64,000 bases of DNA from Vibrio superstes (GCF_003569005.1 NZ_BCUR01000004.1:124001-188000), one strand, 5' to 3'. Shown: positions 43,864 to 55,531, counted from the stretch's first letter. A program made the numbers and translations. Notes: generated by a model not told the origin, from the letters alone.

Positions 43864-45755
43864 TGCTTTTCTTGGGTTTCAGCTTTAGGGCAGGTCATAG
43901 AGATTTGATTGCGCCCTTTAGGCAGTGTAGAAGAAAGCGACAGACAATCTGTGCTGAGGTGAAACTTAATGTTCCCTCCTTCTAGATCCACTAGGTCAAC
44001 ACTGCCCTGCACGCTTCCTGACAAATCTTGGCTGACGAATTGAATCTCTGATACCTTCACCACCCCCCTGTTTGCTTCGATGTTCACCTCAGGAATGATA
44101 ACGGTGTGCTTATCTTTTGGAGAGAAAGGTAGGGTTAACTGCACATCATGTGGTGCTATCTTTACCTGACCATCAAGACTGTGTTTTAGCATTAATTCAT
44201 CGCCACCTAGACCGCTTAAATCAATGCTTAAGTCGGCAAGACCGCTCCAACCGACCGCTGCATCCAGCGGGTGCGTAATGCTTTCTAAAGGCAGGCCATA
44301 AGCTTGTACAGACACTTGCCACGGATAACTGGCTAGCCCTAGATCTATGCTTGAATCTGCTTTGATTAATCCCTCCTTGATAGGCACAAACAGTTGTCTT
44401 ACATGCCATAGTCCGTCAGTGGTATCCGTCTCTAGATAGGGCTTGATAGACGTCATGCCGAATGCAGATAGGCTATTCGCACTAGCCGCAAAGGAACCGT
44501 TCCAAAGTGCCCAATCACCGCCTTTCTTGAGGACAAGTTCTCTGCCTTCAGCATTAACATTGGATACCTGCCAATGATTGTCTGTGGAAATATCAATGAG
44601 CTGGCTGCCTTTTACTCTGAGTTTGTCTATTTCAAGTGTTTCTAGAGCATGTAGTGAATTCATCACAGCATCATGGATTTGAGGGTCTTCAATACTCCAT
44701 TCCAGATTCTTAATCTCTAGTTCATCGAGGTGTACGCTATCTTCAGATAGCTTGCCGCTGGTGGTAAATTGGCCCTGCTCAAACAGAAAGGTAAACTTAT
44801 CGAACTGAATGCTGTGTGAGGCAAATTGTCCTGATGCTTGTGGCTCCAGTAACAATTGTTCATGCCAAGCAACGCTCTCTGCCGAGAACTGGAATGGACT
44901 CTCTTGCGTCCATAAGTCTTTGCGAAGATCCCAGTTGCTTAGCTGCAAATGCATTTGGTTGAGAGTAAAGTCATTAGCCTGCCAACTAAAGCGTTTGATC
45001 TCTAAGTGTTCAATAGACGTGATTTTTCTAAGAAGAGGGATCAGTGGTGGTGGTTCTGGTTGAGAGAATAGAGGCTCTGAAAGCTGAAGATTTCGCACCA
45101 ACGCATCGTTGATTACCCAATCATCATTGTTTTTCTCGGCGATGAATTGAATTTCGCCTCCACGCCAATTAAAGCTGACAAGGTCTAGTTGAGTCTTATC
45201 TTCAACGTAATTGATTCTGGCCTTGAAGTTGTCAAAGGCTTCGCCCTTCCAGTACACCTGATCACTATCGATATTTAGGTATCCCTCAGGATAAGGCGCT
45301 TTCGGAGTGTAAGTAAGCTGGATATCTCGTGCGATAAAGTCATTGTTCGCAAAATCCATGCCTCGGATTTCGATATGCTGAGGCTGCCAACGCTGCATCA
45401 GGTTATCGAGCTCTTTTTTATCGGGGATTCCCTTTGGCAGGTTAACGCCGGAGATCAATACATTGGTTATTGAGAGGGGCTTAGGCCAGCGCCATTGCGC
45501 CTCGAAGCTCAATTGCACGCTATTAATGGCTATGACAGAGTCATTGGGCTGAGCGATGGTCACTCGAGACAGAGTCAATTGGTCTGGGTACTGATAGTGT
45601 GACTCATCGATTTGAATGGAATTATCTGTGACGCGAGAGAGGATTTGTTGAGTTAACCAACTTGAATGAGAGGTTTGTAAGATCAGAAATAGCGCAATAA
45701 GCCCTGCTAGTAAAAGCAATATTGCCCAGAAACTGATTTTGAGTACAGCCTTCAT
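43860..45755 (-). CDS. AsmA-like envelope protein
   Basis: About 631 residues. An N-terminal membrane helix (FWAILLLLAGLIALFLILQT) anchors a long periplasmic, beta-rich region with repeated short hydrophobic strands, as in AsmA/TamB-type bridge proteins. A C-terminal AsmA_2-like part (LPLESITHPLDAAVGWSGLADLSIDLSGLG) is recognisable. Such proteins are linked to phospholipid transport or outer-membrane homeostasis. I place the start at the ATG at 45755 (GGGAAATAGG upstream); the frame opens at a TTG at 45767. Function here is inferred from fold only. Confidence 0.8.
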   Translation of the reverse strand: MKAVLKISFWAILLLLAGLIALFLILQTSHSSWLTQQILSRVTDNSIQIDESHYQYPDQLTLSRVTIAQPNDSVIAINSVQLSFEAQWRWPKPLSITNVLISGVNLPKGIPDKKELDNLMQRWQPQHIEIRGMDFANNDFIARDIQLTYTPKAPYPEGYLNIDSDQVYWKGEAFDNFKARINYVEDKTQLDLVSFNWRGGEIQFIAEKNNDDWVINDALVRNLQLSEPLFSQPEPPPLIPLLRKITSIEHLEIKRFSWQANDFTLNQMHLQLSNWDLRKDLWTQESPFQFSAESVAWHEQLLLEPQASGQFASHSIQFDKFTFLFEQGQFTTSGKLSEDSVHLDELEIKNLEWSIEDPQIHDAVMNSLHALETLEIDKLRVKGSQLIDISTDNHWQVSNVNAEGRELVLKKGGDWALWNGSFAASANSLSAFGMTSIKPYLETDTTDGLWHVRQLFVPIKEGLIKADSSIDLGLASYPWQVSVQAYGLPLESITHPLDAAVGWSGLADLSIDLSGLGGDELMLKHSLDGQVKIAPHDVQLTLPFSPKDKHTVIIPEVNIEANRGVVKVSEIQFVSQDLSGSVQGSVDLVDLEGGNIKFHLSTDCLSLSSTLPKGRNQISMTCPKAETQEKH

Positions 45756-45817
45756 CCTATTTCCCAATACTGTTCGCGTATGGGTAAAGATGACTTATAT
45801 CTTATTGTTTATCAATA

Positions 45818-45842
45818 AAAAAGCCCCTGAAACAGGGGCTTG
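45818..45842 (-). terminator. Intrinsic terminator of pckA
   Basis: AAGCCCCTG and CAGGGGCTT pair around AAA, with an A run to the left that reads as U on the minus strand. Confidence 0.88.
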
Positions 45843-45859
45843 ATTCACAAGAAGAATGA

Positions 45860-47488
45860 TCAGTCGAGCTGAGGTCCAGCCTTGACTAGTGATTTACCTT
45901 CATCGTTGTCAGTGTATTTTTCAAAGTTATTGATAAAGCGTTGCGCTAGATCATTAGCCTTGCTTTCCCACTGCAATGGGTCAACGTACGTGTCTCGTGG
46001 ATCCAAGATTTCAGGATTAACATCGTGTAGTGACTTAGGCACCTCTAGGTTAAACACTGGGATGGTGGTTGTTTCTGCTTTCTCGATAGAACCATCTAGA
46101 ATGGCATCGATAATCGCGCGAGTATCTTGGATTGAGATACGCTTGCCTGAACCATTCCAGCCAGTGTTCACAAGGTAAGCTTCAGCACCTGCTGCTTCCA
46201 TACGCTTCACCAGTACTTCTGCGTACTTGGTTGGGTGCAGAGTTAGGAACGCTGCGCCAAAACAGGCGGAGAAGGTTGGGGTTGGTTCTGTAATACCACG
46301 CTCAGTACCCGCCAATTTAGCCGTAAAGCCAGAAAGGAAGTGATACTTAGTCTGCTCTGGGGTGAGCTTAGAGACTGGTGGTAAGACGCCAAATGCATCT
46401 GCAGATAGGAAGATCACCTTATTCGCGTGTCCGCCCTTAGAAACAGGCTTAACGATGTTCTCAATATGATGGATTGGGTAAGAAACTCGAGTATTCTCAG
46501 TTTTCGAACCATCATCAAAGTTGATTGAGCCATCATTACGTACTGTCACGTTTTCAAGTAGTGCATCACGACGAATGGCATTGTAGATATCTGGCTCTGC
46601 TTCTTTTGATAACTTAATGGTTTTTGCGTAGCAACCACCCTCAAAGTTAAACACGCCGTCATCATCCCAGCCATGCTCATCATCACCGATCAATGCACGC
46701 TTTGGATCGGTTGATAGCGTCGTTTTACCTGTACCGGATAGACCAAAGAATACCGCTACGTCGCCTTCTTCGCCCATATTCGCTGAACAGTGCATAGAGG
46801 CGATGTCCTGTAGAGGAAGGAAGTAGTTCATCATCGCGAACATGCCTTTCTTCATCTCCCCACCATACCAGGTGCCGCCGATCAGCTGCATTTTTTCCGT
46901 TAGGTTAAATACAGTGAAGTTTTCCGAGTTCAAGCCATGCTCTTCCCATTTGTCGTTAGTACATTTCGCACCATTCATCACGACGAAGTCAGGCTTAAAG
47001 GTAACGAGTTCTTCTTCTGAGGGACGCAAGAACATGTTTTTCACGAAGTGAGCCTGCCAAGCTACCTCTGTGATGATACGCACCGCGAGGCGAGTATCAG
47101 GGTTAGTGCCACAATAACCGTCAATCACAAACAGACGCTTATTAGAAAGTTGAGTTGTTACTAGCTGCTTTAGGTCATTCCAAACAGCTTGGTCGATAGA
47201 CTTGTTGTCGTTCTTAACTGTATCTGTTGTCCACCACATGTTTTCACGTGTGGTGTCATCCTTAACAATGAATTTATCCTTTGGAGAACGCCCCGTGAAA
47301 ATGCCAGTATCTACCGCTACAGCGCCTAGTTCTGTCACTATGCCCTTTTCGTAACCTTGTAGTGTTTCACTGGTTTCCTCTGCGAAAAGCGTTTCGTAAC
47401 TTGGGTTACGAACGATTTCGGTAGAGCCGTTGATACCATATTGAGTAAGATCGATGTTTGCAGCCTTAGTATGTTCCATAACGGTCAT
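45860..47488 (-). CDS. pckA: Phosphoenolpyruvate carboxykinase (ATP)
   Basis: Gluconeogenic conversion of oxaloacetate to phosphoenolpyruvate using ATP. The start at 47488 is supported by AAGGAGC four bases upstream, giving a 542-residue protein beginning [11 protein letters not shown], close to the 540 of E. coli. Motifs are TGRSPKDKF near residue 63, the kinase P-loop [11 protein letters not shown], the metal-site [23 protein letters not shown], and RVSYPIHHI. The frame continues upstream to 47563, without a ribosome site. Confidence 0.98.
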   Translation of the reverse strand: MTVMEHTKAANIDLTQYGINGSTEIVRNPSYETLFAEETSETLQGYEKGIVTELGAVAVDTGIFTGRSPKDKFIVKDDTTRENMWWTTDTVKNDNKSIDQAVWNDLKQLVTTQLSNKRLFVIDGYCGTNPDTRLAVRIITEVAWQAHFVKNMFLRPSEEELVTFKPDFVVMNGAKCTNDKWEEHGLNSENFTVFNLTEKMQLIGGTWYGGEMKKGMFAMMNYFLPLQDIASMHCSANMGEEGDVAVFFGLSGTGKTTLSTDPKRALIGDDEHGWDDDGVFNFEGGCYAKTIKLSKEAEPDIYNAIRRDALLENVTVRNDGSINFDDGSKTENTRVSYPIHHIENIVKPVSKGGHANKVIFLSADAFGVLPPVSKLTPEQTKYHFLSGFTAKLAGTERGITEPTPTFSACFGAAFLTLHPTKYAEVLVKRMEAAGAEAYLVNTGWNGSGKRISIQDTRAIIDAILDGSIEKAETTTIPVFNLEVPKSLHDVNPEILDPRDTYVDPLQWESKANDLAQRFINNFEKYTDNDEGKSLVKAGPQLD

Positions 47489-47758
47489 AGGTGCTCCTTG
47501 TAGGGTATTTATAGTAAGAATAATTTTGAAGTTGCTGAATTTATAAGTATTTTGGTCTAGCAAGCAATCTTCTTAATACTGACTATATATGGCTTTTTTG
47601 ATTATTTTTTCAACAAGGATCACGTTTTTGTAGTTCAGGATTTGGACAGGAATAAGTCTTGAGGTTGATCATAAAAGCGCACTATTGACATATTTCGTGC
47701 TAAAAATGCGAATCAATGCGGTTTTTCTAAACATTTTTCGCTATGAAAAGTGATGGAT
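47489..47758. other. Intergenic region upstream of pckA
   Basis: About 270 bp of AT-rich DNA that carries the pckA promoter. No clear operator or hairpin is seen before the hslO terminator. Confidence 0.4.
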
Positions 47759-47760
47759 AT

Positions 47761-47787
47761 AAAAAAACCGGCCCACTTGGCCGGTTT
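47761..47787. terminator. Intrinsic terminator of hslO
   Basis: AAACCGGCC (47765-47773) and GGCCGGTTT (47779-47787) pair perfectly around CACTT. The preceding A run gives a U run on the minus strand. Confidence 0.9.
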
Positions 47788-47809
47788 ATAAAATGCTCAA
47801 ACTGTGAGC

Positions 47810-48682
47810 TTAGTGCAATGTAGGCTTATTCTCAGCGTTGGCAAACAATTCTTCTACTTGAGCAGCATCAAAATCGTAAGTGGTTCCGCAGTAGTCGCAG
47901 TGTAAACCTACGCTGCCTTCTGTCGCCAAAATATCGTTAATCTCTTCGCGTGCCACAGTGAGGATGGCAGCGCCACTGCGCTCTCTTGAACAGCCACAGA
48001 AGAACTCAACTTCTTGCGGGTCGAATAGCTTGACCGTTTCTTGGTTATAAAGTCGGTATAGCAACTCATTGGCAGGTAGGCCGAACAACTCTTCGTTCTT
48101 CACTGTGTCCGTTAGTTGCTCTAGGTGCTCGAAGTCATCCGCAGAGCCAGTGCCATCTGGAACAACCTGCAGCAGCATACCTGCAGCGTGTGATTTTCCT
48201 TCATGTTCACCAATACGGAACCATAGGCGTGTTTTAAGCTGCTCTGAGCGCTCAAAATAAGCCTCTAGAACCTCCGCAAGGGTATCGCCTTCTAGACCAA
48301 CAACACCTTGGTAGCGTTCACCTTTGTTTGGTGAAATCGTAATCACTAAGTGACCTTTGCCTAGCATGTCATGCAAAGTTGCAGTGTCTGCGATCTCGCC
48401 TTCAAAGCGGGCAACACCGCGCATCTTTTGGTTGTTGTCGCCATTAATAACAGCTAATGATACTGGGCCGTCACCTTGTAATTGAAGCGTGATAGAGCCT
48501 TCAAACTTTAGAGTTGCTGTCAGTAGTGACGTAGCCACTAGTAGTTCGCCAAGCAAGGTTTGAACCGCAGCTGGGTACTGTTTGCTGTCTAGGATGGCTT
48601 GATAGGCTTTATCTAGCTGTACTAATTCACCACGTACAGATAAATCTTCAAATAAGTAACGATTTAACACGTTGTTTTCCAT
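47810..48682 (-). CDS. hslO: Redox-regulated chaperone Hsp33
   Basis: A 290-residue holdase activated by oxidative unfolding. The C-terminal zinc switch is complete: CGC near residue 232 ([12 protein letters not shown]) and CDYC near residue 264 ([12 protein letters not shown]). The N-terminal domain has the conserved [15 protein letters not shown] and [12 protein letters not shown] regions. It follows hslR by 14 bp on the minus strand, the same pairing as in E. coli, so both are likely from one heat-shock-related transcript. Confidence 0.98.
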   Translation of the reverse strand: MENNVLNRYLFEDLSVRGELVQLDKAYQAILDSKQYPAAVQTLLGELLVATSLLTATLKFEGSITLQLQGDGPVSLAVINGDNNQKMRGVARFEGEIADTATLHDMLGKGHLVITISPNKGERYQGVVGLEGDTLAEVLEAYFERSEQLKTRLWFRIGEHEGKSHAAGMLLQVVPDGTGSADDFEHLEQLTDTVKNEELFGLPANELLYRLYNQETVKLFDPQEVEFFCGCSRERSGAAILTVAREEINDILATEGSVGLHCDYCGTTYDFDAAQVEELFANAENKPTLH

Positions 48683-48696
48683 TAGGAAACTCCAGC

Positions 48697-49083
48697 TTAT
48701 TGGTTCTTAAATTTAATCAGGTCACGTCGTTGTTTTTTATCAGGGCGACGTTCAGGACTTGGGTTATGTGCGTGCAGCTTGCGCTCTAAAGCAGTTTTTT
48801 CTCGCTTCTCTACACTCTCAACGGTTTCGCTGTAGAGTAGTTGCGCCTCAGGTGCTCCGCGTCGTTGGTCAGAAACTTTTTCTATCCTAACCGTTTTTTC
48901 AACATTTCCCTGTCGTAGGGTAATGGTAGCCCCTAGTTCCACAATTTTGCTTGGTTTGCTACGCTGCCCTTCATAGTGGACCTTGCCACCATCGATCATG
49001 TTACGAGCGATCGAACGGGTCTTATAAAAGCGTGCTGCCCATAACCATTTGTCTAGTCTTACTGACTCGGTATTGGAACTCAT
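48697..49083 (-). CDS. hslR: Heat-shock protein Hsp15 (S4-domain RNA-binding)
   Basis: A 128-residue protein with an N-terminal S4 RNA-binding domain ([28 protein letters not shown]) and a basic C-terminus ([14 protein letters not shown]). Hsp15 binds 50S subunits carrying stalled peptidyl-tRNA and helps recycling after heat shock. Its length and pairing with hslO match the E. coli gene. Confidence 0.97.
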   Translation of the reverse strand: MSSNTESVRLDKWLWAARFYKTRSIARNMIDGGKVHYEGQRSKPSKIVELGATITLRQGNVEKTVRIEKVSDQRRGAPEAQLLYSETVESVEKREKTALERKLHAHNPSPERRPDKKQRRDLIKFKNQ

Positions 49084-49295
49084 AGTGATTTTTGCTCTCT
49101 AAGTGTTATCCAGCAGCTTGATTAATGGTGACAGATATATCATTTTTCAAGTAAATGCATTTATTTACATTCGAATTTCTTGCCTGTCTAATTTTGGTAA
49201 TGTTATTTATGTTACCCTGCGCACCTGTTTAACCCAGTAGCCCCAATGCCTCAGTGGCATATACTATGGAAGTCGGTATATCAAAAGGACCTGTT
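49084..49295 (+). promoter_or_regulatory. Upstream region of the type II secretion operon
   Basis: The sequence between hslR and gspC is AT-rich and must hold the divergent promoters. A GGTAA/TTACC inverted pair with an 11-bp gap lies near 49197-49215. I cannot name a specific regulator. Confidence 0.4.
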
Positions 49296-50210
49296 TTGTC
49301 TAAGTTTTCCACTTACTCGCACAAAGCCAATCAACTACTAAATAGTGTAGTGAATCAGCAGGCGATAATTGCCCGAGGATTGACTTTTGTTCTACTAGTC
49401 ACCTCCGCTTGGCTGTGTGGTCATTTATTCTGGCATCTAATGGGCTCTGAATCAGGAGTTGAGCGCTGGAGTCCCTCAGCCGCTAACGTTGGCAATACTA
49501 CTGCTCAACAACAAGGCACCGATATTGCACCTTTGCTTAATGCTAATCTGTTTGGTGAAGAGTCTGAAGAAGCCACCAAGGTTGTCGAACAAGTGGTTGA
49601 TGCCCCTAAAACACGTCTAAATCTTGTGTTGGTCGGTGTGGTGGCCAGTAGTAATCAGAAAAGCAGTTTAGCGGTGATTGCTAACAGAGGAAATCAGGAT
49701 ACCTATGGTATTGGTGAGACGATCGATGGCACGCGAGCGCAGCTGCGTAACGTGCTAAAAGATAGAGTTATCATCGAAAACCAAGGTCGTAATGAAACCT
49801 TAATGTTAGAAGGGATAGAATATAAGCGCGTCGCCGATGTACAAGAGATCGCGAAGCAGCAACCTCAATCGAATGTTCAAGGTAACAATCCAGAAGTCGA
49901 TCTAGGTGACCTAGATTCTATCAAAGCAGCAATATCAGAGAATCCTCAGCAGTTCCTCAAATACATTCGTCTATCTCAAGTTAACCGCGACGGTAAGCTG
50001 GTGGGTTATCGGGTACGCCCTGGGAGAGAGCGTGCTTTGTTTGACTCTGTGGGTCTGCAAGATGGCGATATTGCTGTTGAACTCAATGGCGCGGATCTTA
50101 CGGAGCCGTCAGCTATGGGCGAAATTTGGAAGTCTTTGGGCGATTTAAGTGAGATTAACCTCACCGTTGAACGAGATGGTCAACGCTACGATATTTATTT
50201 ACAGCTATAG
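49296..50210 (+). CDS. gspC: Type II secretion inner-membrane component GspC (EpsC)
   Basis: Links the inner-membrane platform to the secretin. A membrane helix (ARGLTFVLLVTSAWLCGHLFW) is followed by the periplasmic HR domain (LNLVLVGVVAS) and a C-terminal PDZ domain (GYRVRPGRERALFDSVGLQDGDIAVELNGADL). I favour the TTG at 49296 as start because AAAAGGA lies six bases before it. Longer in-frame starts are an ATG at 49266 and a GTG at 49254, both without a good ribosome site. It is the first of twelve consecutive gsp genes. Confidence 0.93.
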   Translation: MSKFSTYSHKANQLLNSVVNQQAIIARGLTFVLLVTSAWLCGHLFWHLMGSESGVERWSPSAANVGNTTAQQQGTDIAPLLNANLFGEESEEATKVVEQVVDAPKTRLNLVLVGVVASSNQKSSLAVIANRGNQDTYGIGETIDGTRAQLRNVLKDRVIIENQGRNETLMLEGIEYKRVADVQEIAKQQPQSNVQGNNPEVDLGDLDSIKAAISENPQQFLKYIRLSQVNRDGKLVGYRVRPGRERALFDSVGLQDGDIAVELNGADLTEPSAMGEIWKSLGDLSEINLTVERDGQRYDIYLQL

Positions 50211-50305
50211 TTTGATAACGGAGTTGTTATCCGCTAGGAAGCATCGGCTTAGCTATGAAAGCCATGCTAGGCAAGGAATGCCATTGATTTTTTTGGGAGT
50301 ATTAA

Positions 50306-52333
50306 GTGAAAAGTTGGTTTAGCAAGAGCGCATGGTTGTTGATGGGAAGTTTGGCGTGTGCGCCAGCCTTCAGCGCCAATGAATTTAGTGCCAGCTTCAA
50401 GGGAACGGACATCGGCGAATTTATCAATATCGTCGGACGAAACTTAGAAAAAACCATCATTGTTGACCCTACGGTTAGGGGCAAGATCGATGTACGTAGC
50501 TACGATGTGCTCAACGAAGAGCAGTATTACCAGTTTTTCCTCAGTGTTCTTGAAGTGTATGGGTTTGCCGTTGTTGAAATGGAAAACGGTGTACTAAAGG
50601 TCATAAAAGCTAAAGATGCAAAAACCTCAGCAGTGCCTGTTGTAGGGGATGCCAATGTTAAGGGCGATGCGGTAGTCACTCGTGTCGTTGCAGTGCGCAA
50701 TGTTTCCGTTCGTGAACTGTCTCCACTTCTGCGCCAGTTAAACGACAATGCCGGTGCTGGTAACGTAGTTCACTACGATCCCGCCAATATTATCTTGATT
50801 ACTGGCCGTGCTGCGGTCGTCAATCGCTTAGCTGAAATTATTGAGCGCGTTGACCAAGCGGGTGACAAGTCTATTGAAGTTGTTGAATTGAAGAATGCAT
50901 CAGCGGCTGAAATGGTGCGTATTGTCGAGGCATTGAACAAAACTACAGATGCAAAAAATACTCCCGCATTTCTGCAGCCAAAACTGGTAGCCGATGAGCG
51001 TACAAATTCGGTCTTGATTTCAGGTGACCCTCAAGTGCGTAAGCGTTTGAGAACAGTCGTCTCTCAATTAGATAAAGAGATGGCAGTGAAAGGGAATAAC
51101 CAAGTTATTTACCTTAAAAATGCCAAAGCTGAAGATTTGGTTGATGTGCTAAAAGGCGTTTCAGATAACCTCGCAGCGGCTAAGAAGACCGCTAAGGGAG
51201 GTGCTGCCGCTGTTAGAAACCCAAACTCAGAAGTGATGATTTCGTCGCACCAAGGCACCAACTCATTAGTGATCACTGCCCCGCCGGATATTATGAAAGC
51301 ACTGCGAGATATTATTGCGCAACTTGATATCCGCCGAGCACAAGTGCTTATTGAAGCCTTAATTGTTGAAATGTCAGAAGGTGATGGCATTAACCTTGGT
51401 GTGCAATGGGGTAACTTAGAAACGGGCTCTGTGATTCAATACGGTAATACAGGTGCTTCAATTGGTGCGGTGGGAATTGGCTTGGAAGAAGCGAAAGATT
51501 CTACTCGAACCGAAACTAGATACGATAGCAATGGTAATCCTTATGATGTCACATACACGGATGCAGGTGATTACACTGCCCTAGCGACTGCGCTAAGTGG
51601 TGTAAATGGTGCCGCTGTTAGTTTAGCTATGGGCGACTGGACTGCGTTAATCAGTGCTGTAGCAACCGATTCAAACTCAAACATTCTGTCATCTCCGAGC
51701 ATTACTGTAATGGACAATGGAGAAGCATCGTTTATCGTGGGTGAAGAAGTACCAGTACTGACTGGCTCCACTGCTGGTTCAAGCAATGACAATCCGTTCC
51801 AGACGGTTGATCGTAAAGAAGTGGGTATCAAACTGAAAGTGGTTCCACAGATTAACGAGGGTGACTCTGTTCAGCTTCAGATTGAGCAAGAGGTTTCCAA
51901 TGTGCTGGGTGCCAACGGAGCGGTGGACGTGCGTTTTGCAAAGCGTCAGTTGAACACCTCAGTTGTTGTTCAAGATGGTGAGATGTTAGTGCTAGGCGGA
52001 CTTGTTGATGAGCGTGCTTTAGAGAGTGAATCCAAGGTACCAATCTTGGGGGATATTCCGTGGTTAGGCCAGCTGTTCAAATCGACCAGCACTCAAGTTG
52101 AAAAGAAAAACCTAATGGTATTCATCAAGCCAACCATCATTCGAGATGGGGTGACCGCTGATGGTATTACTCAGCGTAAATACAACTACATTCGTGCTGA
52201 ACAATTATACAAAGCAGAAGAAGGCCTGAGATTGATGTCTGACGACTTGGTACCAGTGATGCCTAAATTTGGTGATGAAGCTCGTCGCCCTTCTGAGCTA
52301 CAAGCCTTTATCGAGCAAGTGGAAGCGAAGTAA
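50306..52333 (+). CDS. gspD: Type II secretion secretin GspD (EpsD)
   Basis: Outer-membrane channel of the type II secretion system, 675 residues. It has a signal peptide ([14 protein letters not shown]), N0-N3 domains ([23 protein letters not shown], then three [23 protein letters not shown] repeats) and the C-terminal secretin domain ([44 protein letters not shown]). The start is a GTG at 50306 with GGAG upstream. Its stop shares one base with the gspE start codon. Confidence 0.98.
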   Translation: MKSWFSKSAWLLMGSLACAPAFSANEFSASFKGTDIGEFINIVGRNLEKTIIVDPTVRGKIDVRSYDVLNEEQYYQFFLSVLEVYGFAVVEMENGVLKVIKAKDAKTSAVPVVGDANVKGDAVVTRVVAVRNVSVRELSPLLRQLNDNAGAGNVVHYDPANIILITGRAAVVNRLAEIIERVDQAGDKSIEVVELKNASAAEMVRIVEALNKTTDAKNTPAFLQPKLVADERTNSVLISGDPQVRKRLRTVVSQLDKEMAVKGNNQVIYLKNAKAEDLVDVLKGVSDNLAAAKKTAKGGAAAVRNPNSEVMISSHQGTNSLVITAPPDIMKALRDIIAQLDIRRAQVLIEALIVEMSEGDGINLGVQWGNLETGSVIQYGNTGASIGAVGIGLEEAKDSTRTETRYDSNGNPYDVTYTDAGDYTALATALSGVNGAAVSLAMGDWTALISAVATDSNSNILSSPSITVMDNGEASFIVGEEVPVLTGSTAGSSNDNPFQTVDRKEVGIKLKVVPQINEGDSVQLQIEQEVSNVLGANGAVDVRFAKRQLNTSVVVQDGEMLVLGGLVDERALESESKVPILGDIPWLGQLFKSTSTQVEKKNLMVFIKPTIIRDGVTADGITQRKYNYIRAEQLYKAEEGLRLMSDDLVPVMPKFGDEARRPSELQAFIEQVEAK

Positions 52334-53841
52334 TGGAGAGTGGTGCGTTTTCAAGGTTTGAGACGAGTATGACTCGCCTGCCATTTAGTTTTGCCAAGCG
52401 CTTTAATGTGGTGCTTGAGCCCAACGCGGATGCCAATGCTAACCAATTGTTTTTCATTGAACCGCTGCAGACCTCAACCTTGCTAGAGGTGACACGAGTG
52501 TCGTCGCTGCCTATTCAGTTGGTTGAGCTTGATAAGAAGAGTTTTGACTCAAAGCTTTCTGATGCATATCAACGTGACTCGTCTGAAGCGAGACAGCTAA
52601 TGGAAGATATCGGCGCCGACAGCGACGATTTCTTCTCGTTGGCGGAGGAGTTACCACAAAACGAAGATTTGCTTGAGGCTGAAGATGACGCGCCGATTAT
52701 TAAACTGATCAACGCCATGCTAGGTGAAGCCATCAAAGAAGGTGCCTCGGATATCCATATTGAGTCCTTTGAGAAGTCACTGTCCATTCGTTTCCGTGTG
52801 GATGGTGTACTGCGTGACGTCCTAGCGCCAAGCCGTAAACTAGCTCCACTGCTCGTGTCTAGGGTTAAGGTTATGGCTAAGCTTGATATCGCCGAGAAGC
52901 GCGTACCTCAAGATGGTCGTATCTCACTGCTGATCGGTGGGCGTGCGGTAGATGTGCGTGTATCCACCATGCCTTCGTCTCATGGCGAGCGAGTGGTGAT
53001 GCGTCTTCTCGATAAAAACGCCACACAGTTGGACTTAAACAGCTTAGGTATGGCGCGCCACAACCACGTCAATTTCCAAACGCTTATCAAGCGACCTCAC
53101 GGCATTATCTTGGTTACCGGTCCAACGGGTTCGGGTAAATCCACCACCTTGTATGCGGGCTTACAAGAGCTGAACAGTGCTGAGCGCAATATTCTAACGG
53201 TAGAGGATCCAATCGAATTCGATATCGACGGCATTGGACAAACTCAGGTAAACCCAAAGGTCGATATGACCTTTGCTCGCGGGTTGAGAGCTATCTTGCG
53301 TCAAGATCCTGATGTGGTAATGGTCGGTGAGATTCGTGACCTTGAGACTGCCCAGATTGCGGTGCAAGCGTCTTTGACCGGTCACTTGGTTATGTCAACA
53401 CTGCACACCAATACCGCCGTGGGTACGATCACCCGATTGCGGGATATGGGTATAGAACCCTTTCTTATCTCCTCATCATTGCTAGGTATCTTAGCTCAGC
53501 GCTTGGTACGTACTTTGTGCCAACAGTGTAAGCAACCCTTCCAAGCCGATGCTGAGCAGAAAAAGCTGTTCCATCTGCAACCTGAAGATGATTTAGTTCT
53601 GCATAGACCCAATGGCTGTGAGCATTGTAACCATAAGGGCTACAAAGGCCGAACGGGTATTCATGAGTTGCTAGTGGTGGATGAAAAAGTACAAGAGCTT
53701 ATCCATGGTGAGCAAAGCGAACAAGAGATAGAACTGGCCATTCGTGCGTCTACCCCAAGTATCCGTCAAGATGGTCTGGAAAAGGTGAGAGCCGGCAAGA
53801 CCACCCTTGAAGAAGTAATGCGAGTGACTAGGGAAGAGTAA
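52333..53841 (+). CDS. gspE: Type II secretion ATPase GspE (EpsE)
   Basis: Cytoplasmic ATPase that drives pseudopilus assembly. At 502 residues it is very close to V. cholerae EpsE. The N-terminal domain contains the [22 protein letters not shown] region that binds GspL. Walker A is [15 protein letters not shown], the Asp box is [11 protein letters not shown], Walker B is [12 protein letters not shown], and the His box is STLHTNTA. The tetracysteine zinc motif is CQQC plus CEHC in the C-terminal third. It overlaps both neighbours by one base. Confidence 0.99.
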   Translation: MESGAFSRFETSMTRLPFSFAKRFNVVLEPNADANANQLFFIEPLQTSTLLEVTRVSSLPIQLVELDKKSFDSKLSDAYQRDSSEARQLMEDIGADSDDFFSLAEELPQNEDLLEAEDDAPIIKLINAMLGEAIKEGASDIHIESFEKSLSIRFRVDGVLRDVLAPSRKLAPLLVSRVKVMAKLDIAEKRVPQDGRISLLIGGRAVDVRVSTMPSSHGERVVMRLLDKNATQLDLNSLGMARHNHVNFQTLIKRPHGIILVTGPTGSGKSTTLYAGLQELNSAERNILTVEDPIEFDIDGIGQTQVNPKVDMTFARGLRAILRQDPDVVMVGEIRDLETAQIAVQASLTGHLVMSTLHTNTAVGTITRLRDMGIEPFLISSSLLGILAQRLVRTLCQQCKQPFQADAEQKKLFHLQPEDDLVLHRPNGCEHCNHKGYKGRTGIHELLVVDEKVQELIHGEQSEQEIELAIRASTPSIRQDGLEKVRAGKTTLEEVMRVTREE

Positions 53842-55058
53842 TGGCGGCATTTGAATACAAGGCACTGGATGTCAAAGGGCGCCAGAAAAAAGGTGTTATC
53901 GAAGGTGATAATGCTCGTCAAGTTAGACACCGCCTGAAAGAACAAGGGCTGATACCGGTTGAAATAACCGAAACCAAAGCCAAGCAAGAAGCCGCTAAGT
54001 CTAAAGGCTTTCAGCGCGGAATAAGCACCCCTGATCTTGCTTTGTTAACTCGTCAATTATCCACCCTAGTGCAGGCAGGAATGCCACTTGAGGAGTGCCT
54101 CAGAGCAGTCGCTGAGCAATCAGAAAAAGCGCGTATTAGCAGCATGTTGGTGAGCGTCCGCTCTAAGGTTGTGGAAGGATACACTCTTGCTGACAGCATG
54201 CGCGAGTATCCTGCTATTTTTGATGATCTCTTTTGTGCCATGGTTGCTGCAGGTGAGAAATCGGGACACCTAGATGCGGTATTGGAGCGCCTGGCGGATT
54301 ATGCAGAGAAACGCCAACAGCTTCGTTCTAAGCTACAACAAGCCATGATTTACCCGATCATGCTGACCCTAATAGCAGTAGGTGTTATCGGCTTTTTGCT
54401 GGCGACAGTGGTCCCTAAGATTGTTGATCAATTTATTCAAATGGGACAAGAACTGCCCACCTCCACTCAAATCCTGATCAACGCTAGTGACTTTGTTCAA
54501 GACTATGGCGTGATACTGGTTGGCAGTATTTTAGCCTTAATTGTGGGTACTAAGATTTTATTAAGAAAGCCTGCGCTTAGGTTAAGCTGGGATCATAAAG
54601 TACTCAAAGTACCGGTTATTGGCCGAGTGGCTAGAGGGCTCAACACCTCTCGCTTTGCACGTACTCTCGCGATCTGTTCCGCTAGCGCTATTCCACTTTT
54701 AGATGGCATGCGAGTCGCCGCAGACGTAATGGGTAATAAATTTTTTAAGAAACAAGTGTTTGAAGCGTCTGATAAGGTACGTGAAGGGGCAAGTCTTCGA
54801 CATTCTCTGCAGCAAAGTAAGCTATTCCCACCGATGATGCTACATATGATTGCTAGTGGTGAACAGTCTGGTGAGTTAGAACAAATGCTGACTCGCGCGG
54901 CAGATAACCAAGACCAAGACTTCGAATCGCAAGTGAACCTTGCTTTGGGTATCTTTGAGCCATTACTTATCGTATTTATGGCAGGGATTGTATTGTTTAT
55001 TGTGGTGGCGACTATGATGCCGCTACTTGAGTTGAATAATTTGGTTTCGGGCGCCTAA
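53841..55058 (+). CDS. gspF: Type II secretion inner-membrane platform protein GspF (EpsF)
   Basis: A 405-residue polytopic inner-membrane protein with two copies of the GspF cytoplasmic domain and three membrane helices (IMLTLIAVGVIGFLLATVV, VILVGSILALIVGTKI and LLIVFMAGIVLFIVVATMMPLLELN). The family motifs AGEKSGHLDAVLERLADY and ASGEQSGELEQMLTRAAD occur once in each repeat. It interacts with GspE and GspL and guides pilin assembly. Start and stop codons overlap the neighbouring genes by one base. Confidence 0.98.
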   Translation: MAAFEYKALDVKGRQKKGVIEGDNARQVRHRLKEQGLIPVEITETKAKQEAAKSKGFQRGISTPDLALLTRQLSTLVQAGMPLEECLRAVAEQSEKARISSMLVSVRSKVVEGYTLADSMREYPAIFDDLFCAMVAAGEKSGHLDAVLERLADYAEKRQQLRSKLQQAMIYPIMLTLIAVGVIGFLLATVVPKIVDQFIQMGQELPTSTQILINASDFVQDYGVILVGSILALIVGTKILLRKPALRLSWDHKVLKVPVIGRVARGLNTSRFARTLAICSASAIPLLDGMRVAADVMGNKFFKKQVFEASDKVREGASLRHSLQQSKLFPPMMLHMIASGEQSGELEQMLTRAADNQDQDFESQVNLALGIFEPLLIVFMAGIVLFIVVATMMPLLELNNLVSGA

Positions 55059-55087
55059 TGTTTTTGCCTGAGTGTATGGAGAAAAAA

Positions 55088-55531
55088 ATGAAATATAACA
55101 AAAAACAACAAGGCTTTACCTTGCTAGAGGTTATGGTCGTTGTCGTTATTCTAGGTATCTTGGCAAGTTTCGTTGTGCCTAACCTTTTGGGTAACAAAGA
55201 GAAGGCTGACCAGCAAAAAGCGATTACTGATATCGTCGCATTGGAAAATGCCCTTGATATGTACAAGTTAGACAACAGTGTCTATCCGAGCACAGATCAA
55301 GGTCTAGATGCATTGGTAAGTCGTCCAACGGGTTCTCCTGAGCCGCGTAACTACCGTAATGATGGCTACATTCGTCGTCTTCCATCCGACCCATGGGGCA
55401 ATGAGTACCAATACCTGAGCCCTGGTGATAACGGCAACATTGATATCTTTACTCTAGGTGCTGACGGTCAAGAGGGTGGCGAGGGTGCCTCTTCTGATAT
55501 CGGCAACTGGAATCTACAAGATTTCCAATAA
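55088..55531 (+). CDS. gspG: Type II secretion major pseudopilin GspG (EpsG)
   Basis: A 147-residue preprotein with the class III signal MKYNKKQQG|FTLLEVMVVVVILGIL and the conserved Glu at +5. The C-terminal domain has the GspG calcium-loop region (NRYPSTDQGLDAL-like, here SVYPSTDQGLDALV, and SDPWGNEYQYLSPGDNGNIDIFTLGADG). I choose the ATG at 55088 because GGAG lies seven bases upstream; the frame is open to 55058. Confidence 0.98.
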   Translation: MKYNKKQQGFTLLEVMVVVVILGILASFVVPNLLGNKEKADQQKAITDIVALENALDMYKLDNSVYPSTDQGLDALVSRPTGSPEPRNYRNDGYIRRLPSDPWGNEYQYLSPGDNGNIDIFTLGADGQEGGEGASSDIGNWNLQDFQ